Source: Lunularia cruciata
Lineage: Eukaryota; Streptophyta; Marchantiopsida; Lunulariales; Lunulariaceae
Length of the DNA stretch: 64,000 bases
Reading direction: 5' to 3'
NCBI GenBank assembly: GCA_948567375.1
Contig: OX419758.1
Location: 3,725,001-3,789,000 of the forward strand
Shown here: positions 1 through 13,100 of the stretch, piece by piece
Layout: each line of letters begins with the position of its first letter
Numbering within the stretch: the stretch's first letter is position 1
The notes under the pieces: model-generated
Databases searched by the model: none
What the model saw: the letters and a program-made list of their open reading frames with translations, nothing else
Told to the model about the DNA's origin: nothing
Made by a program: the position numbers and the translations under genes

Positions 1-540
1 TTAGCCAACCAGATTGGAAAGGTATAAAGAGAGTATTCAAGTACTTAAAGGGTACTCAAGATGCATTCTTGGAGTATAGAAAGCAAGGGAACATACATGC
101 TTCTAAACTTGAAGCATAGACAGATTGTAGTTGGGGAGATGACACAAATAACAGCATATCAACTAGTGGATATGTCATCATGTTTAGTGGTGGAGCAATC
201 AGCTGGTGTAATAAACAACAAACATTTGTTGCACTGCCTACTATTGAGACAGAATTTATGGTTGCCTCAAATGCTACTCAAGAAGTCATCTAGAACAGGA
301 GACTTATTAAGGAGTTGCGTTTTGAGCATGAAAGTCCTACTACATTGCATTGTGACAACACAGGAAGTATAGCACTCAGCAAAAGTCTTGAACATCACCA
401 AGGACTAAAATTAGAAGAAGATTGTAGGGGAGAAAGAAGAGGAGATGTTGTGAAGTTAGTTTTCTGTCCTACACAAGAGATGACAGCAGATGTGTTTACA
501 AAAGCACTACCTAAAGATAAACACATAAAATGTATAGTAG
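1..540 (+). pseudogene. Copia retrotransposon remnant, RNase H / 3' end of pol
   Basis: Reading across a few stops and frame changes gives the typical C-terminal part of a Ty1/Copia polyprotein. A YLKGT motif near position 50 is followed by a TSGYV and GGAISW segment near 170-210, a CDNTGSIALS segment near 350-380, and the terminal ADVFTKALPKDKH motif near 490-525. These are the conserved landmarks of Copia RNase H. The fragment starts outside the window and is broken by at least two stops and one frame change, so it is not functional. No LTR could be recognised next to it. It may lie in an intron of the DDL gene, whose first visible exon begins at 1176, but its 5' exons are outside the window. 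Confidence 0.85.
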
Positions 541-639
541 AAATAGGAATTATTTTAAATTTTAAATCAAACATGAATATTAATTTAATTAATCTTTAAT
601 TTAATGATTTTTTTTTACTTTTAAGAGTTTTCTTAGTTT

Positions 640-935
640 CATATAGAATTTTACTAGATATTTATTTAAAGTAAAGTGTGGCGTATCTCTAACTAAGATT
701 GTGCAAAACAACTTTTTAGGGTTCGCCGGTGTATATATAAAAATATCTTTTGTATTTGTTTTAGTTCATTTACCAAAATGATTCTTAATATCAATTCTTT
801 GTTGAAGAATGGATTCAAAAAATACAAAAAATATTCTCGTATACACAAAGATAAACCCTAGAAACTTGTTTTGCACAATTTTAATTAAAGATGTTTTATA
901 TTTTATTCTAAAAAAATATCTAATAAATTTTATTT
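640..935. repeat. AT-rich fold-back (long imperfect inverted repeat)
   Basis: The left arm, about 648-777, contains GATTGTGCAAAACAACTTTT and TAGGGTT. The right arm, about 800-930, contains their reverse complements (AACCCTAGAAACTTG, TTTTGCACAATTTTAATT). Similarity continues outward through ACTAGATATTTATTT against the reverse complement of AAAAAAATATCTAATAAA. The arms are imperfect and roughly 120-130 bp long, with a short centre near 778-800. This could be a non-autonomous fold-back transposon (MITE-like) or a hairpin-RNA locus. No transposase or clear target duplication is visible. Confidence 0.6.
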
Positions 936-1175
936 TTTTAAATATCACTGACTAAAAATTAATTATACTAACATAATATAATGCTGCAAGTTATGTTTGC
1001 ATACTCCATCGACTCATGGGAAACGGTTTATTAAAAGACGTTGGCGAACTGAGATGATCTTGAAGTGAATTGCACGGAAGCTTAATGTGCGGTTGTGGCG
1101 CTGTAAGCAGAGTACAGAAAATACTCTCATACATCAGGGAACGCTTGACCTTGACATTTTTTCATATGTTTACAG

Positions 1176-4100
1176 GTGACACTTAGGGAATCTGGCGATC
1201 TTGATTCGTCTGAGGATATATTTGATTATCGAAGGAAATACCTCCCCACGAGACAAGTATGGATACAGAATATTCACCCATGCATCTTTGTTTCGTTTTC
1301 AAATAGGTCGCCAAGGAAGAATGTCAAATAGAACTATTGGATATTTTTCCGGTTAATGCCATATCTCCATCACATAATGCATTTCGTTTCCGTTCGTTGA
1401 TGACAAACTTTGTTTTTGAGGCTAGGTAGCGCAGATTGCAGTGGGAAGTCGTCAACTACGGAAGGAAGTTGATACCTACTGAATTTCTGATCTAGCAAAT
1501 TCTATTCCTACTCTAATGAAGCTCATCAAATGATTTATCTTTCTTGGTTTTCAGGTTCTCTTCCATACCCCTCCACAGTTTCCTCTAGAAGCGATCGAAG
1601 AGATACGCCGAGGAGCTTCAACACTGTTTCAACAGTTGGGACTTCGTGATTTTGCTCGAGTTGATGGATGGTTGTTACCTTCTTCAAGTAAAATAAGAGT
1701 GAGCAGTCGTGGAGATGCGAATTCTGATAGACTTATTGGCCAAGTTGACAGCGGCACTGTGGTTTTCTCCGATATAAACCTGGTATGCCCTATTCCTGAA
1801 CAACAAGATAACTTGAGTTGTAAACCATCAGAAGGTGTTTCTTCTCTTGAAGTATGATACGGGAAATGGAGAACGTTCTAAATGTACTAACTCGGAGACC
1901 TAGGAGAATATAAGAGTGTGAAAGCAACTAGGAGGTTTCGCTTTGCATTTCGCCAATCCATTCTATGTTAGAAGTATAATGCAGCGTTATGTTAGACTAC
2001 TTCACGTGACTACTGTTCAGTTACTGTTCACATGTTACTGTTCACATGAATTACACGTTTGACAATGAGTTACACGTTTTAACACTGTAGTTGCAAAGGT
2101 GTGCTCTAAGAGTATGCTCATGTACTTATATAATCCCAGTTTTGGGATTATCACTTGTTCAATCAATCTCATTTCATTTTCTCACATGGTGTTAGAGCTC
2201 TAAGTTTCAGAATTCCTGTTAGCTGCTAGGGGACGCCTTAGCACACACAAATTTCGTGAGAGGCCTAAGTTTTACACACTAGTGTATCTGGAAAAACAAG
2301 TCCCTTGTTCCTCCTCTGAAGAGTGTCTCTTTTCTCTGGGTTGTGAGAAAGCATTTTCTCTTATATCCTCTGTTAGTCTGGGTTTTGGGAGAGAAATTCT
2401 CCATTATCCTCTGTGAATCAAATCATCATGTCTGTTGCTGGTGCTGCTGGTGTTGGTCCTGGTGTTGGTGCTGGTGTTGGTGTTGGTCTTGCTGCTGGTG
2501 TTGGCCCTGCTGCTGGTGTTGGTGCTCCTGCTGGTGCAATATTTGCTACTCCAGCCATAGGATTTGACTCAACCTTTGTCAAATTCAATGGCAATTATTT
2601 CCAATCTTGGAAACATTGTCTTGCCCTCAAACTGAAGGTGGTTTCAGTTTTTACAATTGTTGATGGTACTGAAGTTAAGCACACCTCAGCTGCTACTCTA
2701 CCTGATTGGGAGCATAGGAATCTTGTTGCTCTTGAAGCAATTAATTCAGCATTAGCTCCTGAGTTTGTTCCTACCATCAGCAGGCACATGTTGGCAAGCG
2801 AAGCATGGATGGATTTAACAACCATGTACGAAGGTACCGATGATGTCACAATCATGTACCTACTGGACACTTTGATGAATTTGAATGTGTGAAGGCACCA
2901 ATGTAGCCAAACACATTACCAATTTTCTAGGAGTCCTCACCCAATTAGCTCCGGTGAACAACCCAATCAATGACCATCAGGCTAAGCTCCATTTGATGAG
3001 ATCTATGCCTCCAAGTTTTAAGTATTTTCTGCAATCATTGCGAACACAGAAGGCACTACCTCTCTCTTATGTCATTGCTCTTCTTCTTCAAGAAGAGATC
3101 AGTATGAAGTATGAAGGTCTTGTAGAGCAAACAACTGCTCTAGCAGTCACACAAGGCTCTACATCTACTTACAGAAACAAAGGTAAAGGCAAGGGGAGCT
3201 GGAAGAATGAATCTCATGGTTTTTCTGGTCAGAACTCTTTCAACAGACCTTCTGGTCAGAACTCGTTCAGTAGATTTTCTGGTCTGAATCCTTCCCCTGG
3301 TCAGAACTCTTTCATAAGACCTTCCGGTCAGAATCAGAGTTATTTCTCTACATCTTCTAGAGGAAATTCCTTCAGACCTTCTATCATCTGTCACTACTGC
3401 TCAAAGAAGGGACATCACATCATAGACTGTCGCAAGCGTGTTGCTGATACAAGGGAGAAAGGAGGCAAGGGACACCATCACTCCAATGCTTCTACAACTC
3501 ACCTCTCTTTGTACAACGTTGATGTTGTTCCTTCAGTCACTCAGGACAAGAGATGGTACAAAGACACTGCTGCTTCTCAGCACATGACCTACCAACGAAC
3601 CTGTTTCTTGGTCTATGAAGCATACTCACCACCTAGACAAGTTTACTTGGTTGATGGTTCCAACATTGCTATTCTAAGCCATGGGACAGTTTCTGTTAAG
3701 CTTGCTTGTTCAGGGAAGTCCTACATGCTAGAAGATGTTCTACATGTTCCTTTGCTGAACAAGAATCTCTATTCAGCACTTCAGTTGAGCAAGTCACATG
3801 GATCATTTCAGTTTGTTAGTTTTGATAATCTCTAGTTAAGTGACTAGATACATGATTAGGCTAGATACATGATTAAGGTGAAGTGAGGGCGCAGCCCTAA
3901 TTAGGGCTCAGCAAAGCAACTTCTAGAGCTTGCTTGTGTATATATATGAGTGCTTGTGTATATATATGAGTGTATATTCCCGGAGGCCTGTATACCATAG
4001 TGTTGTTTGGGAGTCCTTCTTGACTTCTGAATTCATATATATATTGTATACTTCCGTTCTCGTATACCTATATATACGGTATACTTCACCTTCACCTTCA

Positions 4101-7100
4101 TTCACTTCACCTCTGCTTTTCCCGCTTCAGTTAACCCATCCCCTTCCAGTGCAGCGCTGAAGTTTTCTTGCTCCACTCTCGTATCACTAGGGAACCTCTG
4201 CTTGACTCTTTCCCATTGTTGTGTCCTGGACTTTCTCTCTACTAATGAATGTTTGTGATTTCAGGGATCCATCAGGTGTGTCTCGATTTCTTCCCTCATC
4301 TTACTCATGTGGATTCTTTTCTTTCTGGACTGATCCTCATTATGCGGCTAAGACTCCAGCGCTCAAGTGCATGCCTGCACTTTTGCTTGCCCTTGCTTTC
4401 CACACTTCCACCCCTGTTCTTTTTGACATTCCCATTACTTTTGAGCGGCACTTTAGGGGAGCAACCGAGTTTGCCTTGGCACTCATGAGTTTTCAAGCAG
4501 AAACTCGGTATGAGGGGTACTGACAATTGCTCAGCTACTTCGGCACTGCGTGAGGCACTGATGAAGTCGCAGGTGTTTTCATGAAGGTTTACTATGGCCG
4601 CCTTCTGCTTCCCCTTTGCTGTTTAGCGTCTCAGGACTCAAGCGTCCATAGCGCTTGTTGTGATATACTTTATATCCTGTCCTTTTTCGCTTCGCTCTCG
4701 TTACCCTGTTACACTTAGACAGGTTTCTGCAGCCACACAACCCTAGAGCTCTCGCATTGTTCCACTCCTCCATTCCCCAGCTAATTCCCTCTCTATTATT
4801 TTTCCTTCGCTCTTTGCCTGATTCATGGGACCTCTTGTGTATACAGTGTTCCTACCCGACTCCAGCCCACGTTTTTTATTTTTACCGTTCACACACTGCT
4901 TACTGGCAGTCTTTTACGTAGCGTTACCTATTTCTCGCAGTAGTTTGCATAGAGTTCTCGAGTTCATGGTGGTTTACTAGTCTGTTAGCCATATGTTATT
5001 CTCAATTTGTTTGAATTATGCCTTTGCTTCAAGTTACATTTGATGCATTCTACCTTATGGATTTCTCACTATTCTAGCATTGTCAATTATGTACATCTTG
5101 CTTATCAATCATTTGCACCTCATGAGTTCTGGATAACCCGTTCCCAGAACGGCATCTGTTCTCGTATACCTATATATGAGTGCTCTCTGCTCATGTTGAG
5201 GTAAGTTCTCATACAAGGATCATTCCCAGCACCTTGTACCTTGTTTAAGGTGTGTTCTATGCTGCTTCCCAGTGGGGTACCTTTCATGCTGCGTGAGTGC
5301 TGCTGTGTATTATCTTTGAAGGCTCTGAGAGAGAGTGAGTTGAATATTGCTGAGTGCAATCAGGAGTGTCTACTCTGGTGAGACTAGGAAGCTGAGTGCT
5401 AGGATGTCTGATACATCAGAAGTCAGAATGACTGAGGATAGACCATCTACTTCAAAGACTAGGAAGAAAGGTTCTCATCACAGTTAAAGGAAACCAGCAT
5501 TTTCCTTTATGATGATCTGCAGAATCTGATTGCATCCTGTCCTAGATTGGATAACTTTTGGCTTCTGGGAGAGTCCATTGAGCAACCTCCACATGCTGCA
5601 GTATCTACATCAACTCAGCTACTAGAGCCATCTCAAGCTACTGCAATCTCTATTCCAACCAGGGATACATCTTCCGCTGTTACTTCCCTCTGGCATCGAC
5701 GACTTGGGCACATCAGCAAGAATCGACTTCAACTTCTACAAGACAAAGATCTGGTTGCTGGGATGGATAGGATCCATCCTCATTTGTTTCCTGTTTGCTC
5801 ACCTGGTCTTCATGGCAAGCAAACTTGAATTCCCTTACCTCAGGAAGGAGCTACTAGAGCCACTGTTCCATTGGCTCTCATCCATTCTGATGTTTGTGGT
5901 CCCATCTCTTCTGCTACCTACACTGGTTACAGATACTTTGTGACCTTCATTGATGATTACACAAGGTACACATTCTTGTATCTACTCAAGTTCAAACATG
6001 AAGTTTTTACTTGTTTTCAAGAATACGTGACCTATGCAGAGACTCAACTCAATCAGAAGGTTCGGGTGCTGCGCTCAGACAATGGTGGTGAATACAACTC
6101 TGCAGATTTTCATCTTTTCTGCAAAGACAAAGGTATCATGCGCCAGTTAAGCACTCCACATACTCCCCAGCAAAATGGTGTTGCTGAGAGAAAGAACAGA
6201 ACATTGGTGGAAGCAGTCCGCACTATGTTATTTGAGTCTGGACTCCCCAAGCCTTACTGGGGAGAGGCACTACACACTACCAACTTTCTGCAAAATCGAA
6301 ATCCTACCAAAGCCATCTCCTCCGAAGTCACACCCTTCCAACTCTGGTTTGGTTATAAACCTAATCTATCCCTACTTCACATTTTTGGTTGCATTGCTTA
6401 TGCACATGTTCCATCTTCTTCCAGATCTAAACTCGATTCTAAGTCTTTCAAGTGTACCTTCCTTGGTTATGATCAGGATAGTAAAGCTTATAGACTACAG
6501 AAAATATCTGATAACTCCATTGTTTGTTCAAGAGATGTTCAGTTTCAGGAACATACCTATGCTCATGAACATAAACAGTGTTCTAACACTCAGGATGTTC
6601 AACTGGATTTCATCTATGATCTGACAATTTTCATTCCCTCTCCTGCTTCTAGTTCTCAGTCTACCCACCGTCTATCCCCACCAACTCCTACTCAGTCACC
6701 TCCTCTCCACAATCTTACAGCTCCAACAATTCCTTCTCCATTACCTTCTTCACTACAATCCTTACCTTCTAGTTCTGGCACTCCACACAGGTCCTCAGGA
6801 TGCTCTATCATTGTTTACTCTAGAAGGCCAAAACCTCTACCTTCTCCAGATGCGGTCCAAGCACCTTCTGTACGTCAAGGCACCAGGGTTCGCACTCCAG
6901 TTCAAAAATATAATGCACTGTTGGAGTCTGCTAATGCATTAAGCATGCATTACTCTGCATCTGACCCTGATCCAGACACTTATGAAGCTGCTATCGCTGG
7001 ACCTGATTCCAGTAAATGGTTTGAGGCTATTCAAGATGAGCTCCCGTCCATAGAGAAAATCAAACATGGGTCATCACTGAGTTACCAGCAGGTCGCAAGG

Positions 7101-10100
7101 CAGTCACCTGTAAGTGGATTTTTAAGAAGAAATACGATGCACAAGGCTTGATCCAAAGGTACAAGGCTAGACTTGTTGCTCGTGGTTTCTCGCAAGTTCC
7201 AGGTATTGACTACACAGAGACCTACTCTCCTGTTGTCAAATTGACAACAATTCGTGTGCTGCTTGCTTACTCAGCTCAGAATGATTTGGAAGTGCATGCT
7301 CTTGATGTCAAAACAGCTTTTCTCAATGGCACATTGACTGAGAAAATCTACATGCACATTCCTCCTGGCTTGCTGACTCCTGACCAGCATAAGCAGCAAC
7401 AAGCCACTAAACAAGGGCAATTGGTTTTACAGCTCTACAAGGCTTTGTATGGTATCAAACAGTCTGCCAGACAGTGGTATCACAAATTTGATCAATTTTT
7501 ACTAGGTTTGGGATTTCAGCGCTCTGGAGCTGATTCTAATCTCTATATCTTCCATTCTGGTTCTCATTTTGTCATCTTACCTCTTTATGTAGATGACTGC
7601 ATCTTTGCCAGCAATAACCTTTCTCTTCTCCTCTCTGTCAAAGAGTCTCTTAAACAGGGTTTTGAGATGACTGATCTGGGAGAGATTAGTCATTGTCTTC
7701 AGTTGCAAGTCACAAGAGACAGAAAACAAAGAAAGATCAGTCTATCTCAAGAGAGATATTTAAGAGAGATTCTTACTCATTTTCATATGCAAGACTGTAA
7801 ACCTGTTTACAATCCTGTAGAGTCAGGAGTTCAGGATTGTCCAAAAACTGATCAAGAGAGAGAGTATATGAAAACAGTACCTTACCAATCTGCAGTGGGG
7901 AGTTTGATGTGGGCCATGGTCAGCACTAGGCCTGATCTGGCTTATGCTGTCAGTTCAGTTGCCAAGTATATGGCAAATCCTGGCCTGAACATTGGAAGGC
8001 TGTCAAAAGGATCTTCCGGTACATTCAAGGTACACTGTCACAGGGCCTAACTTACAGTGCATCTAGTACTCCCATTCATGGGTACTCCGACTCAGATTGG
8101 GGAGGAGATCAAGACACAAGACGATCTACAGGAGGATACTGCTTTATCTTCTGTAATGCAGCTGTCTGTTGGTCAAGCAAAAGGCAAGCTTCTGTTTCTT
8201 TATCCAGCACTGAAGTTGAATACATGGCCTTGTCAAAGGCAGCGACTGAAGCAGTATGGCTTAAGCGCTTGTTAAGTGACCTGGGTTTTCCTGGAGAAAC
8301 AATGAAGATGTACTGCGACAGCAACAGCGGAATTGATCTCGTTACTCCAACAAAGCAGCATGAGAGAACAAAGCACATAGACATTAGATTCCACTTTGTC
8401 AGAGAAAAGGTGGAAGACAAGGAGATCTGTGTTTCCCAGGTGGACACCAGAGATAATACTGCCGACATTTTTAGTAAGGGATTGACTAGAGAACTACATA
8501 CAAGGTTTTGTTATGCACTAGGAGTTATAGATAATAGATAATACAAAACGTCCATTAAGAGGGAGTGTTAGAAGTATAATGCAGCGTTATGTTAGACTAC
8601 TGTTCACATGATACTGTTCAGCTACTGTTTACATGTTACTGTTCACAAGAGTTACACGTTTGACAATGAGTTACACGTCTTAACAATGTAGTTGCAAACG
8701 TGTGCTCTAAGAGTATGCTCACGTACTTATATAATCCCAGTTCTGGGATTATCACTAGTTCAATCAATCTCATTTCATTTTCTCACATTCTACTGCAACT
8801 GAAACAGTTGCGTTTTGCCAAATACTGTGGTCACCACATTGGCGGCGTATAGTTCATCCTTATTGCTACTGCTTTCGTGATGGTAGATGAGCGGAATGGA
8901 ACAGACGAGCTTTCTCTTTCAGCAGGCTGCACAGGTAAATTAACTTCTTTCCCCACAAAACCTACCTTCCTGATTTATCGTTGTAAACGACAGATTCAAG
9001 TTGGTCTTGTACACCAGGAGCAGTAAACATGTGTTCATTGAATTGTATAAAATATATTAGGAGTTCTTCGTTTAAGAAATCTGATTGCGCTTGAGGAATA
9101 TCACGCTCCCAGCGAGATGATTCATTCACGAAATGGAGTGGTCCCAGTCCTGTAAAGCTCGGTCAAACTTGAATATGGAATTATGCTCTGGTGGCCAACA
9201 CGGTTACTTATGTCAGACTAGTATGTCAATAGTATGTCAGAATAGTATGTCAATAGTATGTCAGAATAGTATGTCGTGTAGTGTAGTACAAGCGAGCGAA
9301 GTCTAAAATTTGACATAGATATGTATGTAGTGTGCAATAGCTAGATGATCGATAAGATTGCAATAGACAGATCGGAGGACTTACGTTTAGGTCTCGATAG
9401 GTGTTTCCTTGGGCAGTTGCGCTCTGTCTATCCAAAACCATTGAAGGTGCCACTGCTCGCTGTATACATTCTTACTGTGCAGCTGTTAAAGTTTCTAAGT
9501 ATCATGTTCACTCGTACAGTTGATGCTTGCACCATGTCCAGGTGGGATTGTCTCACGCAGGCGTACTCCGTTCAATTCTTCATTGTGCTTGTGCGCGGTC
9601 CTCACTTACATCATCGTTGAGTCCTCAAAGCTTTGAAAGCACACCAGTTGACGATGGTGACAAGTATACGTTGGCAAGGAAAAAAGTCTTTGTATTGTTT
9701 GGAGGAGATACATCCGAGCGGCAAGTATCACTAATCAGTGGCACCAATGTTTGGCTCAACTTGCGTGCGTTCACGGATGTAACAACCACTTTACTATCCC
9801 ACAAATCCTTGTTTCTGCTATTCTTGCTGATAATATATTTCTTTCCTTCTTTGACCTTGTGTGCGTACTCGGATCCTCGTTGTCTTCATTATCATATTTC
9901 GCCGATGTCTGGACTCATTTTTGGACTGTGAGGGTGATCTTCTGTGTGAAGACGTAAAGAGAGTGTAGTATGTTTAGGGAAGGGTGTTTGGCAAAAGCAA
10001 GTCGATGGATGCAAATTTTGTTCGAATTACATTGTACTGCGGACGCAAAATTTGTTCTTGATCTTCCTGTGTTGTTCGGGAGGAAAATCAAAGATGATGC

Positions 10101-13100
10101 GCCAGGACTACCCTTTGTTGTACTACTCTTAAGTGAAATGTCTCGTCTGTAGCTTGATGTGACTCCGTGGTTACTGTCATCACCGACCACCCGCGATCCA
10201 GATGTTCTTTCCGGGAGTAACTACTCAGCGTGGGCACTGCCGTAAGTTCAGGATCTGATTCTTGTATACTCTCTATGTACAGATCCTGTGCCTGCGTGTT
10301 GTAAATCGGTTTTTAACTTCTCAAGCCTTGTTCATAAAATCATGCTGTTTATCCTTCATCCTTTTGGGTATTCTGGAGAAACAGCAAATCCTGGAATTCT
10401 ATCTGGATGCTTGTTGAGTTAACTCTCTTCACTTCTTTCTTCAGTTACTCTCTGGTTTTACGCCACACGGTAGAGGAAGTTGTGGAGGGCTGCTTCGAAG
10501 CTCTAGAGCCAGAGACAGCTGCCACGATGTGCAGTCTTAGAGCACAAGTTCGTGCTGAAATTCAGAAACATTCAAGCTCCTGGTTGACTGCAGCAAGAAG
10601 CGATATGAAGGATGAATCTCCGAGGGAGCTGACACTGGCACAAATGATTGCCGAAGCTAAGGACAGCGGAGCAACAATTTTCATTGCTGGTGAGGTCACG
10701 TCATTCCTCAAGCTCAATCGGCTACTTAAGGATTACTCTCTTCCAGACCTTCGCTTTGTCAACGAATCTCATTAGAATAATTTTCCGGATTTGCTATTAT
10801 CTTTTATATCCTAGATAATAAAGATCCGCAACCACTCTTGCGAAATATATGTAGTACATAATGCTAGATTTTAGTTAATCTCTAGTTTAGTGACTTCTCT
10901 ATTTTTAGGGCTTTGTCACATTTCTCTAGAAGTTATGCTAAATATATTTAGGGTAAAGAGGGGGTGCAGCTCTAATTAGGGTCCTGCAAAGTAACCTTCT
11001 AGTGTTTGTTTATGTATAAGAGTGGTTTCTGTTCTTGTTTTGTTAAGTTCTCATATAAAGGTCATTCCCAACACCTTGTACTTTGTTTTAGATGTGTTCT
11101 ATGATATTTACCACTGGGTACCTTTTATGCTGCATGAATGCTATTGTGTACAATCTTTGAAGGTTCTGAAAGAGAGTGAGTTGAGTATTGCTATGTGCAA
11201 TCAGGAGTGTCTACTCTGGTGAGATTGGGAAAATTGAGTGCTAGGATGTCTGATACATCAGAAGTCAGAATGACTGAGGATAGACCATCTACTTCAAAGA
11301 CTAAAAAGAAAGATTCTCATCAGGTTATGGGTCCACAATCACCATTGGGGTTGATAGGAGAACTCAGAGAGCTAGAGAAATTGAGAAACACTAACTACAA
11401 AGTCTGGGCTTTGGAGATGAAGTGTATCTTAGACAGTTATGACTGTTTAGACTTGGCATTAGAAGCTCATGTGTTCAGAGGAACGTGTTCCATGCTAGTA
11501 AGGCTTGTAAGTCTCTTCAAATTTCTAAACAACTATCCATGCTTAGGTGACCCTTTCCTTCCAATTTCCACAACACTTAACACTTTTACTGCTTTGAGTG
11601 GCACTTTAGGGAGCAACTGAGTTTGCTTGGCATTCATGAGCTTCAGAACAGAAACTTGGTATGAGGGTTACTGACATTTGCTCAGCTACTTCAGTACTGC
11701 ATTCAGCACTGATGAAGTCGTAGTGCTTGTGGGAGGTTTACTATGACCGCCATCTGCTTCCTTCTGTTGATTAATTGTTTTAGGACTCATGTGTTTATAG
11801 CACATGCTGCAATATACTCTATATCCAGTCCTCTAACGCTCCACTCTGCATCCCCCCAGAAGTCGTCTAGAGAACGGCTTCTACTCTCATTTCGTCATAC
11901 CCTGTCCTCTTGTAGGTGGTCGATTACCTGATGTATAATATTTCTTGACATACATGTTACCGATTACACAAGGCTTACTAGTTCTATACATGTTTTCCTC
12001 TCGGTATACTGCTATCATGCCTTTACTTCAGTTCACATCCGATTTGTTAAATTCACTTAATCTCCTTTATGGATTTAATACTCATCTCGATTTGAACATA
12101 TCATGTTTATGGTCACCTTCTGCTTCCCTCAGTTGTTTAGCGTTCCAGGACTCAAGCGTTCATAGCACTGGTTGCAATATACTCTATCAGCTCATGAGTA
12201 CTCATAACTTCTTTCATGCACTGTCGGATGTTGTGTAGTACATGGCGGGATTGGAGAAAATGGGAACCTGCAAAAATTATCGAAGGATTCCGGAGTTCCC
12301 TTCACTGGTATCAACAAAAGTCTTAACTACTTCTCCTTCAACCACGTCTTACTTTGGTTCTAAGCCATGTGTTCATTCCATGACTCCTTTGTTGGCGTTG
12401 TCTAACACTTTACCCCCTTGGCCATTAAATGATACTCACACAGTTTCCCTAGTACCATGTATACATCCGTATAAATAGTTTCTATTGTAAATAGGATGGG
12501 CTGCTGAATCAACCGGTTAATACCCTGCATGGTGTCCACATATATTGCATACCTATTCTAAACTTGAGCTCCAAGTTTGAGCTTTGTTCGCCTACGTGAT
12601 CGCCTCATGACGCTGATTTCTGGGTAAAGGATCTGGAGTCGAAGCATCAAGGCTCTGCATGGACAAAGCAGCTACAGGACTGGCTCTTGCCACTGTAAGT
12701 TACCTACACCCAATACATGATTCATGACGCTTTCTAACCCTTCTTTTATAGTCGGGCCTGTTCATTAGTTTTGACTGCAAATTGACGGCTGCTTTCAGCT
12801 CTCTGATTCAGGAATATTCACGGCAAGGAGAATAGTGCTCAACGTGCACGAGCTTGTGAGAAATGGTTCAGAATTTGGGGATGCAAATTCATTGGCCGAT
12901 GGCACTTTTGCTTCAGGAAAGATGTGGGACATACTTCGAGATGATTTGCAAGCAACTAGTATATGCGTGAAGCCTGCAACGGATGGATGTTCTACAGGGG
13001 TTGCCAGACTTAGGTATTGTTCAAATTAGACTGTATACAGATACTATCTTGATAATCTTACGAAGTTTGATATTTGTAAGGTAGAAGACCTGCATATAGC

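Larger units (their letters stand above)
1966..8787 (+). mobile_element. Ty1/Copia LTR retrotransposon in a DDL intron
   Basis: A complete element by structure: two TG...CA LTRs of about 221 bp (1966-2186, 8566-8787), a 5-bp target duplication TTCTA (1961-1965 and 8788-8792), a primer-binding site and a polypurine tract. The domain order is gag, protease, integrase, reverse transcriptase, RNase H, which defines Copia. The LTRs differ at roughly 15 positions, so the insertion is not recent. A nested repeat (about 3840-5481) accounts for the excess length; without it the element is about 5.2 kb, normal for Copia. Frameshifts and stops break the polyprotein, so it is defective. It expands a DDL intron from under 0.3 kb to 7.1 kb in the same orientation as the host gene. 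Confidence 0.95.

Noticed and set aside
1000..1130. Possible additional upstream DDL exon
   Set aside because: No frame gives a convincing ligase match with splice sites; the preceding exon is probably outside the window.
2187..2204. tRNA-like sequence
   Set aside because: It is an LTR-adjacent primer-binding site only; no tRNA body follows. The same holds for 49153-49169 and 41631.
2343..2567. Cys/Trp-rich open frame that looks like a secreted cysteine-rich peptide
   Set aside because: It is the out-of-frame reading of the GCTGGTGTTGGT repeats at the start of Copia gag.
9209..9275. Regular repeats resembling a CRISPR array
   Set aside because: The units are contiguous 12/24-mers without unique spacers, inside an intron of a plant gene.
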